Shown: positions 52,153-61,736 of the stretch, piece after piece
Numbering within the stretch: the first letter of the stretch is position 1
Layout: each line of letters opens with the position of its first letter
Assembly (NCBI GenBank): GCA_965229355.1
Contig: OZ245869.1
Location: 2,480,001-2,544,000 of the forward strand
From: GCA-2737725 sp965229355
GTDB lineage: Bacteria; Pseudomonadota; Alphaproteobacteria; Rhodospirillales; Rhodospirillaceae
Length of the DNA: 64,000 nt
Reading direction: 5' to 3'
The notes under the pieces: generated by a model
Told to the model about the DNA's origin: nothing
Seen by the model: only the letters and a program-made list of their open reading frames with translations
The model's database searches: none
Position numbers and translations under genes: made by a program

Positions 52153-53679
52153 CTAATCTTTCCAAATCTTCTTGCCGCTGCCGGGTAAGCCGTAGCTGGC
52201 CCATTTCTCATTCACCAAGTTCACAATGTCATCGGACATTTTGATCTCGCGACCCCATTCGCGTTTGGTTTCGGGGTAAAGTTTCTTGGTAGCGTCCAAA
52301 CCAATCTTGCCACCCAGGCCCGGCTCGGGGCTTGCGAAGTCCAGATAATCAATCGGTGTATTTTCAATCATGGTAATATCGCGTGCGGGGTCCATCTGTG
52401 TTGAGACGGCCCACATCACATCTTTCCAGTCACGCGCATTGATCTCGGCATCGACCACGATCACAAATTTGGTGTAGACGAACTGTCGCAAGAAACTCCA
52501 CACGCCCATCATGATGCGCTTGGCGTGGCCCGCGTAAGCTTTCTTGATGCTGACAACAGCGATGCGGTAACTGCAGCCTTCCGGCGGCAACCAGAAATCG
52601 ACAATCTCGGGGAACTGTTGTTGTAGCAACGGAATGAAGACTTCATTCAAGGCTTCGCCCAGCACGCTGGGCTCATCGGGCGGACGCCCGGTGTAAGTCG
52701 ATAGATAAATCGGCTTCTTGCGCATCGTAATGGCACTGATGCGGAAGATCGGGAATTTTTCGACCGAGTTGTAATAGCCGGTGTGGTCGCCGTAAGGGCC
52801 CTCATCCGCGTACTCGTCCAGCATCACGTGGCCTTCCAGCACGATCTCGGCTTCGGCGGGGACTTTCAGCGGCACTGTTTTGCAGTCCACCAATTCAACT
52901 TTCGTACCGCGGAGCAAGCCTGCGAATTGATATTCTGAAAGTGTGTCAGGCACGGGCGTGACCGCCGCTAAAATCGTCCCTGGGTCTGCACCAATGACGC
53001 ACGCTGCGGGCAGCGGTTCAGCTTTCTTTTCTTTCCAACGATCAAAGTGCGCAGCGCCGCCGCGATGCTTCAGCCAGCGCATGATCGCTTTATCTTTGCC
53101 CATCACCTGCATGCGATAGATGCCGAGGTTAAAGCCGTCGCGTTTGTCGCCACCTTTTTGATTAAAGTCGGGCCCTTGGGTTACAACCAGCGGCCATGTG
53201 ATCAGCGGCGCAGGCTCGCCGGGCCAGCAGCCTTGGATCGGTAGGGCATTCAAATCAATCTGATCGCCGGTCAGCACAATTTCTTGGCACGGTGCGCTCG
53301 ATACGGTCTTCGGCTTCATCGCCATCACCGTCTTCAGCAGCGGCAGCATCTCTAACGCTTCGCGCCAGCCACCGGGCGGTTCGGGCTGTTTTAAGAACGC
53401 CAGCGTCTCACCCACGCCACGCAGTTCCTGCGGTTCGCGGTCCATGCCCCAGGCCACGCGCTCCACCGTGCCGAACAAGTTCACCAGCACCGGCATGTCC
53501 GATGTCGTTCCATCGGCGCGGATGACGTTCTCAAACAGAATGGCGGGGCCGCCTTCGGCCAGCACCCGAGTCTGTATCTCGGTCATTTCCAATTGGCTGG
53601 AGACAGGTGTTTTGACCCGGACGAGCCGGTTTTCGCGCTCAAGGCGGGAAATAAAGTCGCGCAAGGAACGGTAGGGCAT
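52153..53679 (-). CDS. ubiD: 4-hydroxy-3-polyprenylbenzoate decarboxylase
   Basis: Prenylated-FMN-dependent decarboxylase in ubiquinone synthesis. 508 residues, the usual length. Conserved: RDFISRLERENRLVRVKTPVS (in part), NLFGTVERVAWGMD, ERMQVMGKDKA-type IYRMQVMGKDKAIMRW, EIVLEGHVMLDEYADEGPYGDHTGYY with the catalytic E-x-E-D region, and KFVIVVDAEIN. ubiA lies 2.7 kb away. UbiX, which makes the cofactor, is outside the window. Confidence 0.94.
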   Translation of the reverse strand: MPYRSLRDFISRLERENRLVRVKTPVSSQLEMTEIQTRVLAEGGPAILFENVIRADGTTSDMPVLVNLFGTVERVAWGMDREPQELRGVGETLAFLKQPEPPGGWREALEMLPLLKTVMAMKPKTVSSAPCQEIVLTGDQIDLNALPIQGCWPGEPAPLITWPLVVTQGPDFNQKGGDKRDGFNLGIYRMQVMGKDKAIMRWLKHRGGAAHFDRWKEKKAEPLPAACVIGADPGTILAAVTPVPDTLSEYQFAGLLRGTKVELVDCKTVPLKVPAEAEIVLEGHVMLDEYADEGPYGDHTGYYNSVEKFPIFRISAITMRKKPIYLSTYTGRPPDEPSVLGEALNEVFIPLLQQQFPEIVDFWLPPEGCSYRIAVVSIKKAYAGHAKRIMMGVWSFLRQFVYTKFVIVVDAEINARDWKDVMWAVSTQMDPARDITMIENTPIDYLDFASPEPGLGGKIGLDATKKLYPETKREWGREIKMSDDIVNLVNEKWASYGLPGSGKKIWKD

Positions 53680-54049
53680 GGCGGATACAAAGACTTATAG
53701 GAGGGGCGGGAATCAGCCCGATTTTTCCGACACTTAATGACTGCGGCTTCCGGGCGTCAAGGATGCAGGCCCGGAAGTCGACGGTAGGTTTCTCAACTAA
53801 TGGATGAAAAAATATATGGCACGCACTTGTTTGCCGCAGATTGGGCTCCTAAGATATGACAGTGAATCGGAACAAAAAGATTTCTTTAACACTCTGAGTT
53901 TAAATAAAAATTGCCCTCAGAAAATGACACACAGCTGCAATAAACAGTTGGGTTCGAAACTAATAAAGTAGGGCCGAAGAGAGAAGCGCGAGATGGGCTT
54001 ACGCTTTTTATAAAGCGGGGACTTTTTCGCACAGCACAAGGTGGCGAAC
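53680..54049. other. 370-bp intergenic region, AT-rich in its second half
   Basis: This separates ubiD (minus) from the HD-GYP gene (plus). The first part holds a perfect hairpin at 53747-53777. The second part (about 53800-53960) is markedly AT-richer than its neighbours, and includes poly-A and TTTAAATAAAAATTG runs; it probably carries the HD-GYP promoter. No convincing reading frame, tRNA or riboswitch is seen. Confidence 0.5.
53747..53777. other. Perfect 9-bp hairpin upstream of ubiD
   Basis: CTTCCGGGC pairs with GCCCGGAAG over a 13-base loop, about 70 bp upstream of the ubiD start on the minus strand. It would lie in the ubiD leader or between divergent promoters. No T-run follows. Confidence 0.5.
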
Positions 54050-55831
54050 ATGGCCGACGGTGGCGCGAACTTTGCGGCGGGCGCTGGTAACCCGCGTGAT
54101 GGGATGTCTGGTCTAGAGCGGCTGATTGATATCGGTCTGGCTCTCTCGGCAGAACGGAACCACGACCGTCTGACTGAACGCATCCTCCTCGAAGCTATCG
54201 ACATCACTAAAGCGGATGGCGGCACGCTGTATCTGCGCACAGAAGAAGACACCTTGAAGTTCATCATTGTGCGGACGGGCACGCTGAAGATCGCCATGGG
54301 CGGTACCACGGGTGTGCCGATCAATTTTCCGCCTTTGAAGATGTACAACCCTGAAACCAAGCAGCCGAACCACAACAACATTTCCACCTATGCGGCGCTG
54401 ACGGGCAAGACCATTAATATTCCCGACGCTTACGAAGCTGAAGGTTTCGATTTCTCTGGCACCAAGAAATTTGATGCAGGAACCGGCTATCGCTCGAAGT
54501 CGTTCCTGACGATCCCACTCAAGAACTATTCCGATGCTGTGATCGGGGTGCTGCAGTTGATCAACGCGACGGATGGGAACGGCACCGTCATTCCCTTCAG
54601 CCCCGAGGTGCAGCGCATGGTCGAGGCGCTGGCCAGTCAAGCTGCCGTCGCTATCGATAACCAGCAATTGATCGAAGCGCAAAAAGCGCTGATGGACAGC
54701 TTAATCAAGGTTATGGCGCACGCCATTGACGCCAAGTCGCCCTACACGGGCGGCCACTGTCAACGCGTGCCTGAACTGACGCGCATGTTGGCTGAAAAAG
54801 CGGTGGCGTCCGATGATCCGCAATTCAAAGACTTCGCGCTCTCTGAAGCGGATTGGTACGAACTACACGTCGCTGCGTGGTTGCACGATATCGGTAAGGT
54901 CACGACCCCTGAGTTCGTCGTTGATAAAGCCACGAAGCTGCAAACAATTTACGATCGTATCCATGAAGTGCGGATGCGGTTTGAAGTCTTGCGTCGCGAT
55001 GCCGAGATCAAGATGCTCAAAGCCATTGCCAAGGGGAAGAGCGCGCGCGTCGAGCGTAAGAAATTCAAAGAGCGCTGCAAGGAATTGGATGAGCAATGGA
55101 AGTTCATTGCTGATTCGAATATCGGCGGCGAGTTTATGTCCCCGGATAAACAAGCCAGAGTGAAAGAGATCGCGCTACAGAAGTGGTATCGCTACTTTGA
55201 TCGCAAGCTTGGCCTCGCATGGGCCGAAGCCAAATTGTTTGAAGACGCGCCGCCAGCTGATGAAGGCTTTGAGAGCCTCCTGGCTGATTTGCCCGAGCAC
55301 GGCAAAGCCGAATATCACTTGGGCGAAGTTTTAAATATGTGCATTGCGCGCGGCACGTTGAACGATGACGAACGCAAGAAGATCAACGATCACATTGTTC
55401 TGACCATCGACATGCTGAAGGAACTGCCGTTCCCGAAACATATGAAGCGCGTCCCGGAATATGCGGGTGGTCACCACGAGAAAATGGATGGTACCGGTTA
55501 CCCGAACAAACTGCGCGGCGATCAGATGTCGCTGCCGGCGCGTATCATGGCCATTGCCGATATCTTTGAAGCCTTAACGGCTGCAGATCGTCCGTATAAG
55601 AAAGCCAAAACATTGTCCGAGAGCGTGAAGATTTTGTACTTCATGAAGAAAGACAAGCATGTCGATGCCGATTTGTTCGAACTGTTCTTGTCATCGGGCG
55701 CTTACAAAGATTACGCGGAACAGTTCCTGCGGCCAGAGCAAGTGGACACGGTAAACATCGAGCAATATCTCGACAGCAAGAAAACACCACCTGCGCCTCC
55801 GCCGCAGCCGCAAAAGCAAGCGGCCGAGTAA
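54050..55831 (+). CDS. GAF-HD-GYP cyclic di-GMP phosphodiesterase
   Basis: Soluble signalling protein, about 593 residues from ATG 54050 with AAGG 8 bases before it (GTG 54041 possible). A GAF domain (about 25-205) precedes the HD-GYP domain, which opens with the conserved GGHCQRV (His236). The HDIGK motif is at about 279-283 and HHEKMDGTGYP at about 475-485, so the active site looks intact. Between them about 190 residues are found, roughly 130 more than in ordinary HD-GYP proteins; the insert is charged and helical (YDRIHEVRMRFEVLRRDAEI, KKFKERCKELDEQW). The C-terminus is proline/glutamine-rich. Predicted to hydrolyse c-di-GMP when the GAF domain binds its ligand. Confidence 0.9.
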   Translation: MADGGANFAAGAGNPRDGMSGLERLIDIGLALSAERNHDRLTERILLEAIDITKADGGTLYLRTEEDTLKFIIVRTGTLKIAMGGTTGVPINFPPLKMYNPETKQPNHNNISTYAALTGKTINIPDAYEAEGFDFSGTKKFDAGTGYRSKSFLTIPLKNYSDAVIGVLQLINATDGNGTVIPFSPEVQRMVEALASQAAVAIDNQQLIEAQKALMDSLIKVMAHAIDAKSPYTGGHCQRVPELTRMLAEKAVASDDPQFKDFALSEADWYELHVAAWLHDIGKVTTPEFVVDKATKLQTIYDRIHEVRMRFEVLRRDAEIKMLKAIAKGKSARVERKKFKERCKELDEQWKFIADSNIGGEFMSPDKQARVKEIALQKWYRYFDRKLGLAWAEAKLFEDAPPADEGFESLLADLPEHGKAEYHLGEVLNMCIARGTLNDDERKKINDHIVLTIDMLKELPFPKHMKRVPEYAGGHHEKMDGTGYPNKLRGDQMSLPARIMAIADIFEALTAADRPYKKAKTLSESVKILYFMKKDKHVDADLFELFLSSGAYKDYAEQFLRPEQVDTVNIEQYLDSKKTPPAPPPQPQKQAAE

Positions 55832-55853
55832 GCGCAACGTTTCGGAAGTGATT

Positions 55854-56390
55854 TTATTTAATGGCGGGCTGCAAAGCCCGCCATTCATGTTCCAGAATGC
55901 CCATCGTGCACGCATCCCACCACACGCCGTCAGGTGTGCGGCGGACTTCGCGGTCCAGGCCTTCTTCTTTAAAGCCCGCACGTTTGTAAGTGCTAATGGC
56001 ACCGGTGTTGTGTGCAAACACGCGTAAGCCCACGCGGTGCAGCTTCAAATCGTCAAAGCAGACTTTTAAGGCGGCGTGTGTCAGCGGCAAAGCTAAGCCT
56101 TGTCCCCGAAAATCAGGCGCAATCAAAACTTTGCCCAGTACGGCGTTGGAATGCACATGATCAATCATTTTGATTTCGATGTGACCTGCATGTTCGCCTG
56201 CCGCATTATTTACGCGGTAGATCAAGCTTGATGTGCCGGGGCCTGAAGCTTTGAGATTGCGCTCTAATTGTTCAGGCGTCAGCGGCCAATCCAATGTCGG
56301 GCCCGCCCATTGCAACAGCATCGTTGCATCAGGAATCCAACTGATCAACTTGGGAATATCCGCAGATGTAAATGGAACGAGCGAAATCAT
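55854..56390 (-). CDS. GNAT-family N-acetyltransferase
   Basis: 178-residue acetyltransferase of the RimJ/RimL-like subgroup. Acetyl-CoA-binding motif A is VLIAPDFRGQGLALPLTHAA; HRVGLRVFAHNTGAISTYKRAGF is motif B. Substrate unknown (protein N-terminus, amino sugar or small molecule). Its start overlaps the ubiA stop by 4 bp, so it is probably co-translated with ubiA. Confidence 0.86.
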   Translation of the reverse strand: MISLVPFTSADIPKLISWIPDATMLLQWAGPTLDWPLTPEQLERNLKASGPGTSSLIYRVNNAAGEHAGHIEIKMIDHVHSNAVLGKVLIAPDFRGQGLALPLTHAALKVCFDDLKLHRVGLRVFAHNTGAISTYKRAGFKEEGLDREVRRTPDGVWWDACTMGILEHEWRALQPAIK

Positions 56391-57304
56391 ACCGAAAACC
56401 GCGATGCTATGAAGGCCGCCATAATCAGGATGCCAAAATCACGGTTCGAGCGGAACCGCGTCAGGCAGTTTTGCGCGTCATCCATATCAAGTGTGATAGC
56501 TTGCCAGGCGGCATGCACAAACGCGAGGCCCATAAAAATCCAGAAGCCCGTATTCCAACTGGTTTCAGGCACAGCCATCACGAACAAGACAAGCGCGATG
56601 ACATAGAATAGTGCGATGAATTGTTGCGAGCGTTCGCCCAGGGCTAATGCTGATGATTTTACGCCGATCAGTTCGTCGTCTTCGCGGTCTTGGTGAGCGT
56701 AAATGGTATCGTAGCCGAGCGTCCACAGAATGCCAGCGACATACAAAACAAGTGCGCGCCAATCGAGTTCACCGCGCGCCGCAGCCCAGCCCAACAATGC
56801 GCCCCAATTGAATGTCAGGCCCAGCCATGCCTGCGGCCAGTACGTGATGCGCTTCATAAACGGGTAACTGAACACCAGCAGCAATGATGCAGCACCCACC
56901 CACACGGCAAAGGTGTTGAACTGCAACAAAATAAAAAGACCCACAAACAATTGCAGGATTAAAAACAGAATGGCTTGCCACAGTTTGACTTGACCGCTGG
57001 GCAGGGGGCGCGTGGCCGTGCGCTCCACTTGCGCATCGATCTTACGGTCGACGATATCGTTGAAGGTGCAACCTGCACCGCGCATCACAACGGCACCGAC
57101 CCCAAAGAATACGAACAGGTGCCACGCGTAAAAGCCAGCACCTGACAGCACCAACGACCACCAACATGGCCACAGCAATAGCCAAGTGCCGATGGGCCGG
57201 TCCAGGCGCATCAGGCGCGCATACGGATGCGTCCACGCAGGCAATTTGCGCTCGAACCAATGGCCGGTAACGATATCGATCTTTGATGTTTGGGTGTCGC
57301 TCAT
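56387..57304 (-). CDS. ubiA: 4-hydroxybenzoate polyprenyltransferase
   Basis: Integral-membrane enzyme joining a polyprenyl chain to 4-hydroxybenzoate in ubiquinone synthesis. 305 residues, about eight membrane helices. The first Asp-rich motif is N-D-I-V-D-R-K-I-D (D83, D86, D90) and the second is YDTIYAHQDREDD. First gene of the ubiA-GNAT operon. The divergent rsmE lies 76 bp away. Confidence 0.94.
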   Translation of the reverse strand: MSDTQTSKIDIVTGHWFERKLPAWTHPYARLMRLDRPIGTWLLLWPCWWSLVLSGAGFYAWHLFVFFGVGAVVMRGAGCTFNDIVDRKIDAQVERTATRPLPSGQVKLWQAILFLILQLFVGLFILLQFNTFAVWVGAASLLLVFSYPFMKRITYWPQAWLGLTFNWGALLGWAAARGELDWRALVLYVAGILWTLGYDTIYAHQDREDDELIGVKSSALALGERSQQFIALFYVIALVLFVMAVPETSWNTGFWIFMGLAFVHAAWQAITLDMDDAQNCLTRFRSNRDFGILIMAAFIASRFSV

Positions 57305-57380
57305 GAACGGCTAAACTAAAGTCGGGCGGATTGAATCTCAATTGCCTTCGTATGCCGCATTTTAAGGCTGTTTCCTAATT

Positions 57381-58130
57381 ATGTCTGATCGCCGCCGTCT
57401 TCGCCTGTTTATGGATGCGCCTTTAGAAACAGGCGGCGTGGTGACGCTGCCCGAAGGCCAAGCCCATTACGTTGTGCATGTCATGCGCCAAAAGCCGGGC
57501 GACGAGGTGTTAGTGTTTAATGGCCGTGACGGCGAATGGTTGGCCGATATTGCCACCGTCTCCAAAAAAGGCAGCACACTTCAATTAAAGCTACAAACCA
57601 AACCCCAGCGCACAGAGCCTGATGTGTGGCTGGTGTTCGCGCCGATTAAAAAGGCGCGCATCGATATGGTAAGCGAAAAGGCGACAGAGTTAGGGGCCAG
57701 CGTTCTGTGGCCGGTGTTTACGCAACACACCAATGCAGAACGAATCAATATCGACCGGTTGCGTGCGACCGCTGTCGAAGCCGCCGAGCAATGCGAGCGT
57801 TTGACGATCCCCGAAGTTCGTGAGGCGAGCGCTTTTGAAAAATTCTTAAGCCAATGGCCAACAGAACGCCGCTTGTTTGTTTTGGATGAAACAGGCAAGG
57901 GCCAACCTGTTGCGGATGTGATCCGCGCAACAGCAAACGGTGAAACCGCAAACCCGCCATGCGGTTTTTTGGTAGGCCCTGAGGGGGGCTTTGCGCAATC
58001 GGAACTTGACGTGTTGGCTCAACTGCCGTTTGTTACGCGCGTTGGGTTGGGGCCGCGCATCTTGCGCGCTGAAACAGCCGCTCTGGCAGCACTGGTGTGC
58101 TGGCAATCCGCGGTTGGGGACTGGAAATAA
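57381..58130 (+). CDS. rsmE: 16S rRNA (uracil1498-N3)-methyltransferase
   Basis: SPOUT-fold methyltransferase for U1498 of 16S rRNA. 249 residues. Conserved N-terminal RNA-binding part (GQAHYVVHVMRQKPGDEVLVF in part), KATELGAS and C-terminal knot motifs GFLVGPEGGFAQSELD and GLGPRILRAETAALAAL. Followed by gshA after 115 bp, a common alphaproteobacterial order. Confidence 0.95.
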   Translation: MSDRRRLRLFMDAPLETGGVVTLPEGQAHYVVHVMRQKPGDEVLVFNGRDGEWLADIATVSKKGSTLQLKLQTKPQRTEPDVWLVFAPIKKARIDMVSEKATELGASVLWPVFTQHTNAERINIDRLRATAVEAAEQCERLTIPEVREASAFEKFLSQWPTERRLFVLDETGKGQPVADVIRATANGETANPPCGFLVGPEGGFAQSELDVLAQLPFVTRVGLGPRILRAETAALAALVCWQSAVGDWK

Positions 58131-58245
58131 ATCCGTCAGACCTCTGGCGGACTTGATCGTCACGCCCTAACTGAACAGTTCACAATAGGCTAAGCTCGGG
58201 GCGTCTCGACTGAAGGCGGCTTAAGCTCAAAACGGGTTCGCGCGT

Positions 58246-59610
58246 ATGTCGTCTTTTCGTTCCGATAAATCCGAGCCCGTCACGTCTAAAGAACAGCTGA
58301 TTGCTGTCTTGGCGAATGGCTCAAAACCCAAAGACCAATGGCGTCTGGGAACCGAGCACGAAAAGTTCGCGTATCGCACAACAGATCTTTCAGCGCTCCC
58401 TTACGGCGGGCCCAACGGTATTCAGGCGTTTTTGAATGGCCTGACGCGCTTTGGCTGGGAAGGTGTGTACGAAGGCGAGAACATCATTGCGCTGACGCAA
58501 AAGGGCAAAGGCAGTGTCTCGCTCGAGCCGGGCGGCCAAGTCGAGTTGTCAGGGGCCGCTGTCGATAACGTCCACCAAACGTGCACCGAAGTGACTGAGC
58601 ATCTCAATCAAGTGCGGGCCGTGGGCCAAGAACTTGATATCGGCATGCTGGGCTTGGGCTTCACGCCCAATTGGAAGCGCGAAGACATCCATTGGATGCC
58701 CAAGGGTCGTTACAAGATTATGCGCGAATACATGCCGAAGGTTGGGTCCATGGGCATCGACATGATGACGCGCACCTGTACCGTGCAAGTGAATATGGAC
58801 TACGCATCCGAAGCGGACATGGTGCAGAAATTGCGCGTGTCGTTGGCGCTGCAACCGATTGGCACGGCGTTATGGGCGAATTCGCCATTTAAAGAAGGCA
58901 AGCCCAACGGCTTCTTAAGCTATCGCGCTAACATTTGGCGCCACACCGACAATGCCCGCACCGGCATGATCCCCTTTGCGTTCGAAGACGGCATGAGCTT
59001 TGAACGCTATGTGGATTATATCCTCGATGTGCCGATGTACTTTGTGTATCGCGATGGCTTCATCGATGCGTCGGGTCAATCGTTCCGCGATTTCTTGAAA
59101 GGCCAATTGCCTGCGTATCCGGGGCAGTTACCCACCGTAGCCGATTGGGAAGACCATATGTCGACGGCGTTTCCTGAAGTGCGCGTGAAAAGCTACATCG
59201 AATTGCGCGGTTCTGATTCAGGTCAGTGGGGCAGCCTGTGCGCGCTCCCAGCCTTCTGGGCGGGGCTGCTGTATGACAGCGCTTCACTGGATGCAGCATC
59301 TGACATTATTAAAGATTGGACTGCCGAAGACCGCGAACAGTTCCGTAACGATGTCCCCACGCAAGGCTTGAAAGCCAAGGTGAGGGGCCGTTCGGCGCAA
59401 GAGATTGCGTTGCAACTGTTGGATTTGTCACGTGCTGGCTTGCGCCGCCGGGCCCGTCTGGACAGTGCCGGTATGGATGAAACTGGCTTCCTTGTCCCCT
59501 TGCAGGAGATCGCATCATCGGGGATAACCCCAGCCGAGCGTATGTTGGCCTCGTATCACGGTGCGTGGAACGGGGATGTGACCAAAGCGTACGCCGAATA
59601 TAGCTATTGA
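58246..59610 (+). CDS. gshA: Glutamate-cysteine ligase (plant/alphaproteobacterial type)
   Basis: First and rate-limiting step of glutathione synthesis: ATP-dependent joining of glutamate and cysteine. 454 residues, the GCS2 type found in plants and alphaproteobacteria. Conserved: RLGTEHEKFAYR, GSVSLEPGGQVELSGA, MRTCTVQVNMDY-like MTRTCTVQVNMDY and SYIELRGSDSGQW. No paired cysteines typical of the plant redox switch are evident. gshB is outside the window. Confidence 0.94.
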   Translation: MSSFRSDKSEPVTSKEQLIAVLANGSKPKDQWRLGTEHEKFAYRTTDLSALPYGGPNGIQAFLNGLTRFGWEGVYEGENIIALTQKGKGSVSLEPGGQVELSGAAVDNVHQTCTEVTEHLNQVRAVGQELDIGMLGLGFTPNWKREDIHWMPKGRYKIMREYMPKVGSMGIDMMTRTCTVQVNMDYASEADMVQKLRVSLALQPIGTALWANSPFKEGKPNGFLSYRANIWRHTDNARTGMIPFAFEDGMSFERYVDYILDVPMYFVYRDGFIDASGQSFRDFLKGQLPAYPGQLPTVADWEDHMSTAFPEVRVKSYIELRGSDSGQWGSLCALPAFWAGLLYDSASLDAASDIIKDWTAEDREQFRNDVPTQGLKAKVRGRSAQEIALQLLDLSRAGLRRRARLDSAGMDETGFLVPLQEIASSGITPAERMLASYHGAWNGDVTKAYAEYSY

Positions 59611-59660
59611 TATATCAGCGGGGCGGCATGGGCTTATAATAAGGCTCAGCCGAAAGAAAC

Positions 59661-60008
59661 GTGGGTCAGAACAAAGACAACCAAACTGCGGAACAGGCCG
59701 TGACTGACCCTGAGTGGCGTAAGCCATGCGAAACCCTGTCTGACGTCCGCTCAAATATTAATCGTCTCGATGCCCTGATTGCGCCGTTGATGGCGCAGCG
59801 TCTGCACTACGTGCAAACGGCTGCGCGCTTTAAGCCCTCGAAAGAAGGTGTGATCGTTCAGTCGCGCGTGGAAGAAATTATTGGGATCGTGCGCGATTTT
59901 GCCAAAACGTACGGCGCGAACCCCGATGTGATCGAGCGCGTTTACCGCAATATGATCGACGAGTTCACACTCGAAGAACAAAAGAACTGGGACAACGTTC
60001 ACAAGTAG
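59661..60008 (+). CDS. Chorismate mutase-family (AroQ/PchB-like) protein
   Basis: 115 residues starting at GTG 59661 (GAAAG nearby; a perfect TATAAT lies 20 bp upstream at 59635). The all-helical AroQ fold is seen: VRSNINRLDALIAPLMAQRLHYVQTAARFK with the two basic active-site residues, then VIVQSRVEEIIGIVRDFAKTYG. Members are either chorismate mutases or isochorismate-pyruvate lyases. It follows gshA and has no aromatic-pathway neighbours. Confidence 0.85.
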   Translation: MGQNKDNQTAEQAVTDPEWRKPCETLSDVRSNINRLDALIAPLMAQRLHYVQTAARFKPSKEGVIVQSRVEEIIGIVRDFAKTYGANPDVIERVYRNMIDEFTLEEQKNWDNVHK

Positions 60009-60040
60009 TCGTGTTCACCAAATAGCCAGCCTCCGCATCC

Positions 60041-61648
60041 TCAGCGTGCGCGGCGTTTCGTATGTAACACAGGGCGTTCCATTTCTTTTCCCAGTTTGCC
60101 CAGTAATTTTTTTCGCTCGCGATCAGATGTCAGCGTTTCAAGTTTCTGTTTCAGCGCAATAATCGTAGCTGCGTAATCATTGTGCCAATCGCGCTGAGCA
60201 TCGCTGGGGTTAATGGCCGCGCGAACCTGAATTGTTTTTGATCCGTCTGTTTTGGTCAGGCGAACAGTCTCGCCGATGACAGGTTGCTTGATATCAGTAC
60301 GTTTAACGCCGACATCACGCAGCAATTCAGCAAAGTGCGCGCGTGCGCCATCTTCGCCGTGAACCAAAAATACCTGATGATGAATCGGTAACCGTTTGCG
60401 CGCCCAATCCAAAAGATGCGGTTGGTCAGCGTGGCCTGAGTATTCATCGAGCATGCGGATTTGTGCAGCGACGGCAATTTCTTCGCCGTGAATACGTACA
60501 ATCTTTTCGCCCTCGTAAAGAAGCCTGCCCAGCGTTGCGGGGGCCTGATACCCAGCCAGAATGACTGTGTTGTTCGCCCGGCTTAAGTGAGCTTTCAAAT
60601 GATGACGGATACGTCCTGCATCGCACATGCCGCTACCGGCCATAATGATCGCACCGCTACGCAAGCGATTCAGTTTTTTGCTGTCTTCAGCAGATCCCAC
60701 ATACCGAATATTGGCGCGTTCGAAGGCATGTGAATTGTTAGTGTTGGCGCGATCGCGCAAATGCTTGCTGAACACCTTGGTGGCGTTGGTGGCGAGAGGA
60801 GAGTCGACAAAAACCGGCAGGTCCGGCAGGCGATTCTGGTCGATCAACGTATCAAGATCGAACAGCAACTCTTGTGTGCGCTCCACTGCGAAGGCGGGCA
60901 TCAATATCAGTCCACCGCGACGCAATGCGGCTTTAATTTCGCGCTCTAAAATTTGCAGGCGTTGTGTGTTCGTGCGCGATGTTCTGATGCGGTCGCCGTA
61001 GGTGGTTTCCATCACCACGTAGTCGATATCACTAGGGCTTTGGGGATCATCATGAAATGCTTTGCCGCCCGATCCGATGTCGCCCGAGAACAGAATTGAT
61101 ATGGGCGCACCTTTGCCGTCGCTCACGCGTAATTCCACCGCTGCTGCGCCTAAAATGTGCGCGGCATCCCAATATCGTACGTCAATGCCAGGGGCGGCTG
61201 TGAACCAGCTATTGTAGTCGCGCGGCTGTACCTGCTCCAGAGCGGCGCGGGCATTGTCTTGGGTGTATATTGGCTCAACTTGCGCAATACCTCTCTGACG
61301 GTTGCGTAAGTTGAGGCGCAGCACTTCTGTCTCTTGGATATAGCCGCTGTCAGGCCAAATGTACGTCAGCAGATCGGCAGTGCCGGGTGTGGCATACACA
61401 GGGCCACGGTAACCGCTGCTGGTCAATTTCGGTACTAAGCCGCAATGATCTATGTGCGCGTGGGTCAGAATAACCGCATTGATGCGGCTCGGCGAAAATC
61501 CGAAAGCGCCGTAATTGAGCGCTTTAATTGTTTTGGTGCCCTGAAACATGCCGCAGTCGATCAGAACCGAGGCCTGGCTGTTTCTGACCTCAAAACAACT
61601 CCCCGTGACGGTGGCGCAAGCGCCGTGGAAGGTTAATGTAACCGTCAT
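60041..61648 (-). CDS. Beta-CASP metallo-beta-lactamase-fold RNase-like protein
   Basis: 535-residue member of the CPSF/beta-CASP nuclease group. The zinc motif is H63-A-H65-I-D67-H68 (THAHIDHCGLV), with FSGDIGSGGK carrying the fourth-motif Asp, and MAGSGMCDAGRIRHHL and SGHADQPHL the beta-CASP signatures; QVFLVHGEDGA follows. Predicted RNA-processing endo- or exonuclease. Related bacterial proteins are widespread but poorly studied. The 5' end faces the pfk gene 88 bp away. Confidence 0.88.
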   Translation of the reverse strand: MTVTLTFHGACATVTGSCFEVRNSQASVLIDCGMFQGTKTIKALNYGAFGFSPSRINAVILTHAHIDHCGLVPKLTSSGYRGPVYATPGTADLLTYIWPDSGYIQETEVLRLNLRNRQRGIAQVEPIYTQDNARAALEQVQPRDYNSWFTAAPGIDVRYWDAAHILGAAAVELRVSDGKGAPISILFSGDIGSGGKAFHDDPQSPSDIDYVVMETTYGDRIRTSRTNTQRLQILEREIKAALRRGGLILMPAFAVERTQELLFDLDTLIDQNRLPDLPVFVDSPLATNATKVFSKHLRDRANTNNSHAFERANIRYVGSAEDSKKLNRLRSGAIIMAGSGMCDAGRIRHHLKAHLSRANNTVILAGYQAPATLGRLLYEGEKIVRIHGEEIAVAAQIRMLDEYSGHADQPHLLDWARKRLPIHHQVFLVHGEDGARAHFAELLRDVGVKRTDIKQPVIGETVRLTKTDGSKTIQVRAAINPSDAQRDWHNDYAATIIALKQKLETLTSDRERKKLLGKLGKEMERPVLHTKRRAR

Positions 61649-61736
61649 AATGCAAAATCCTTCTTTCGATCAGGTCAGAATGGGCGATATCTTAAACGGC
61701 ACAAAGCGTCGGTGATGATGAAGAAGGTGTAGTGGA

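Noticed and set aside
53940..53980. GGTTCGAAAC motif resembling a tRNA T-loop
   Set aside because: No acceptor stem, D-arm or anticodon arm can be fitted around it.
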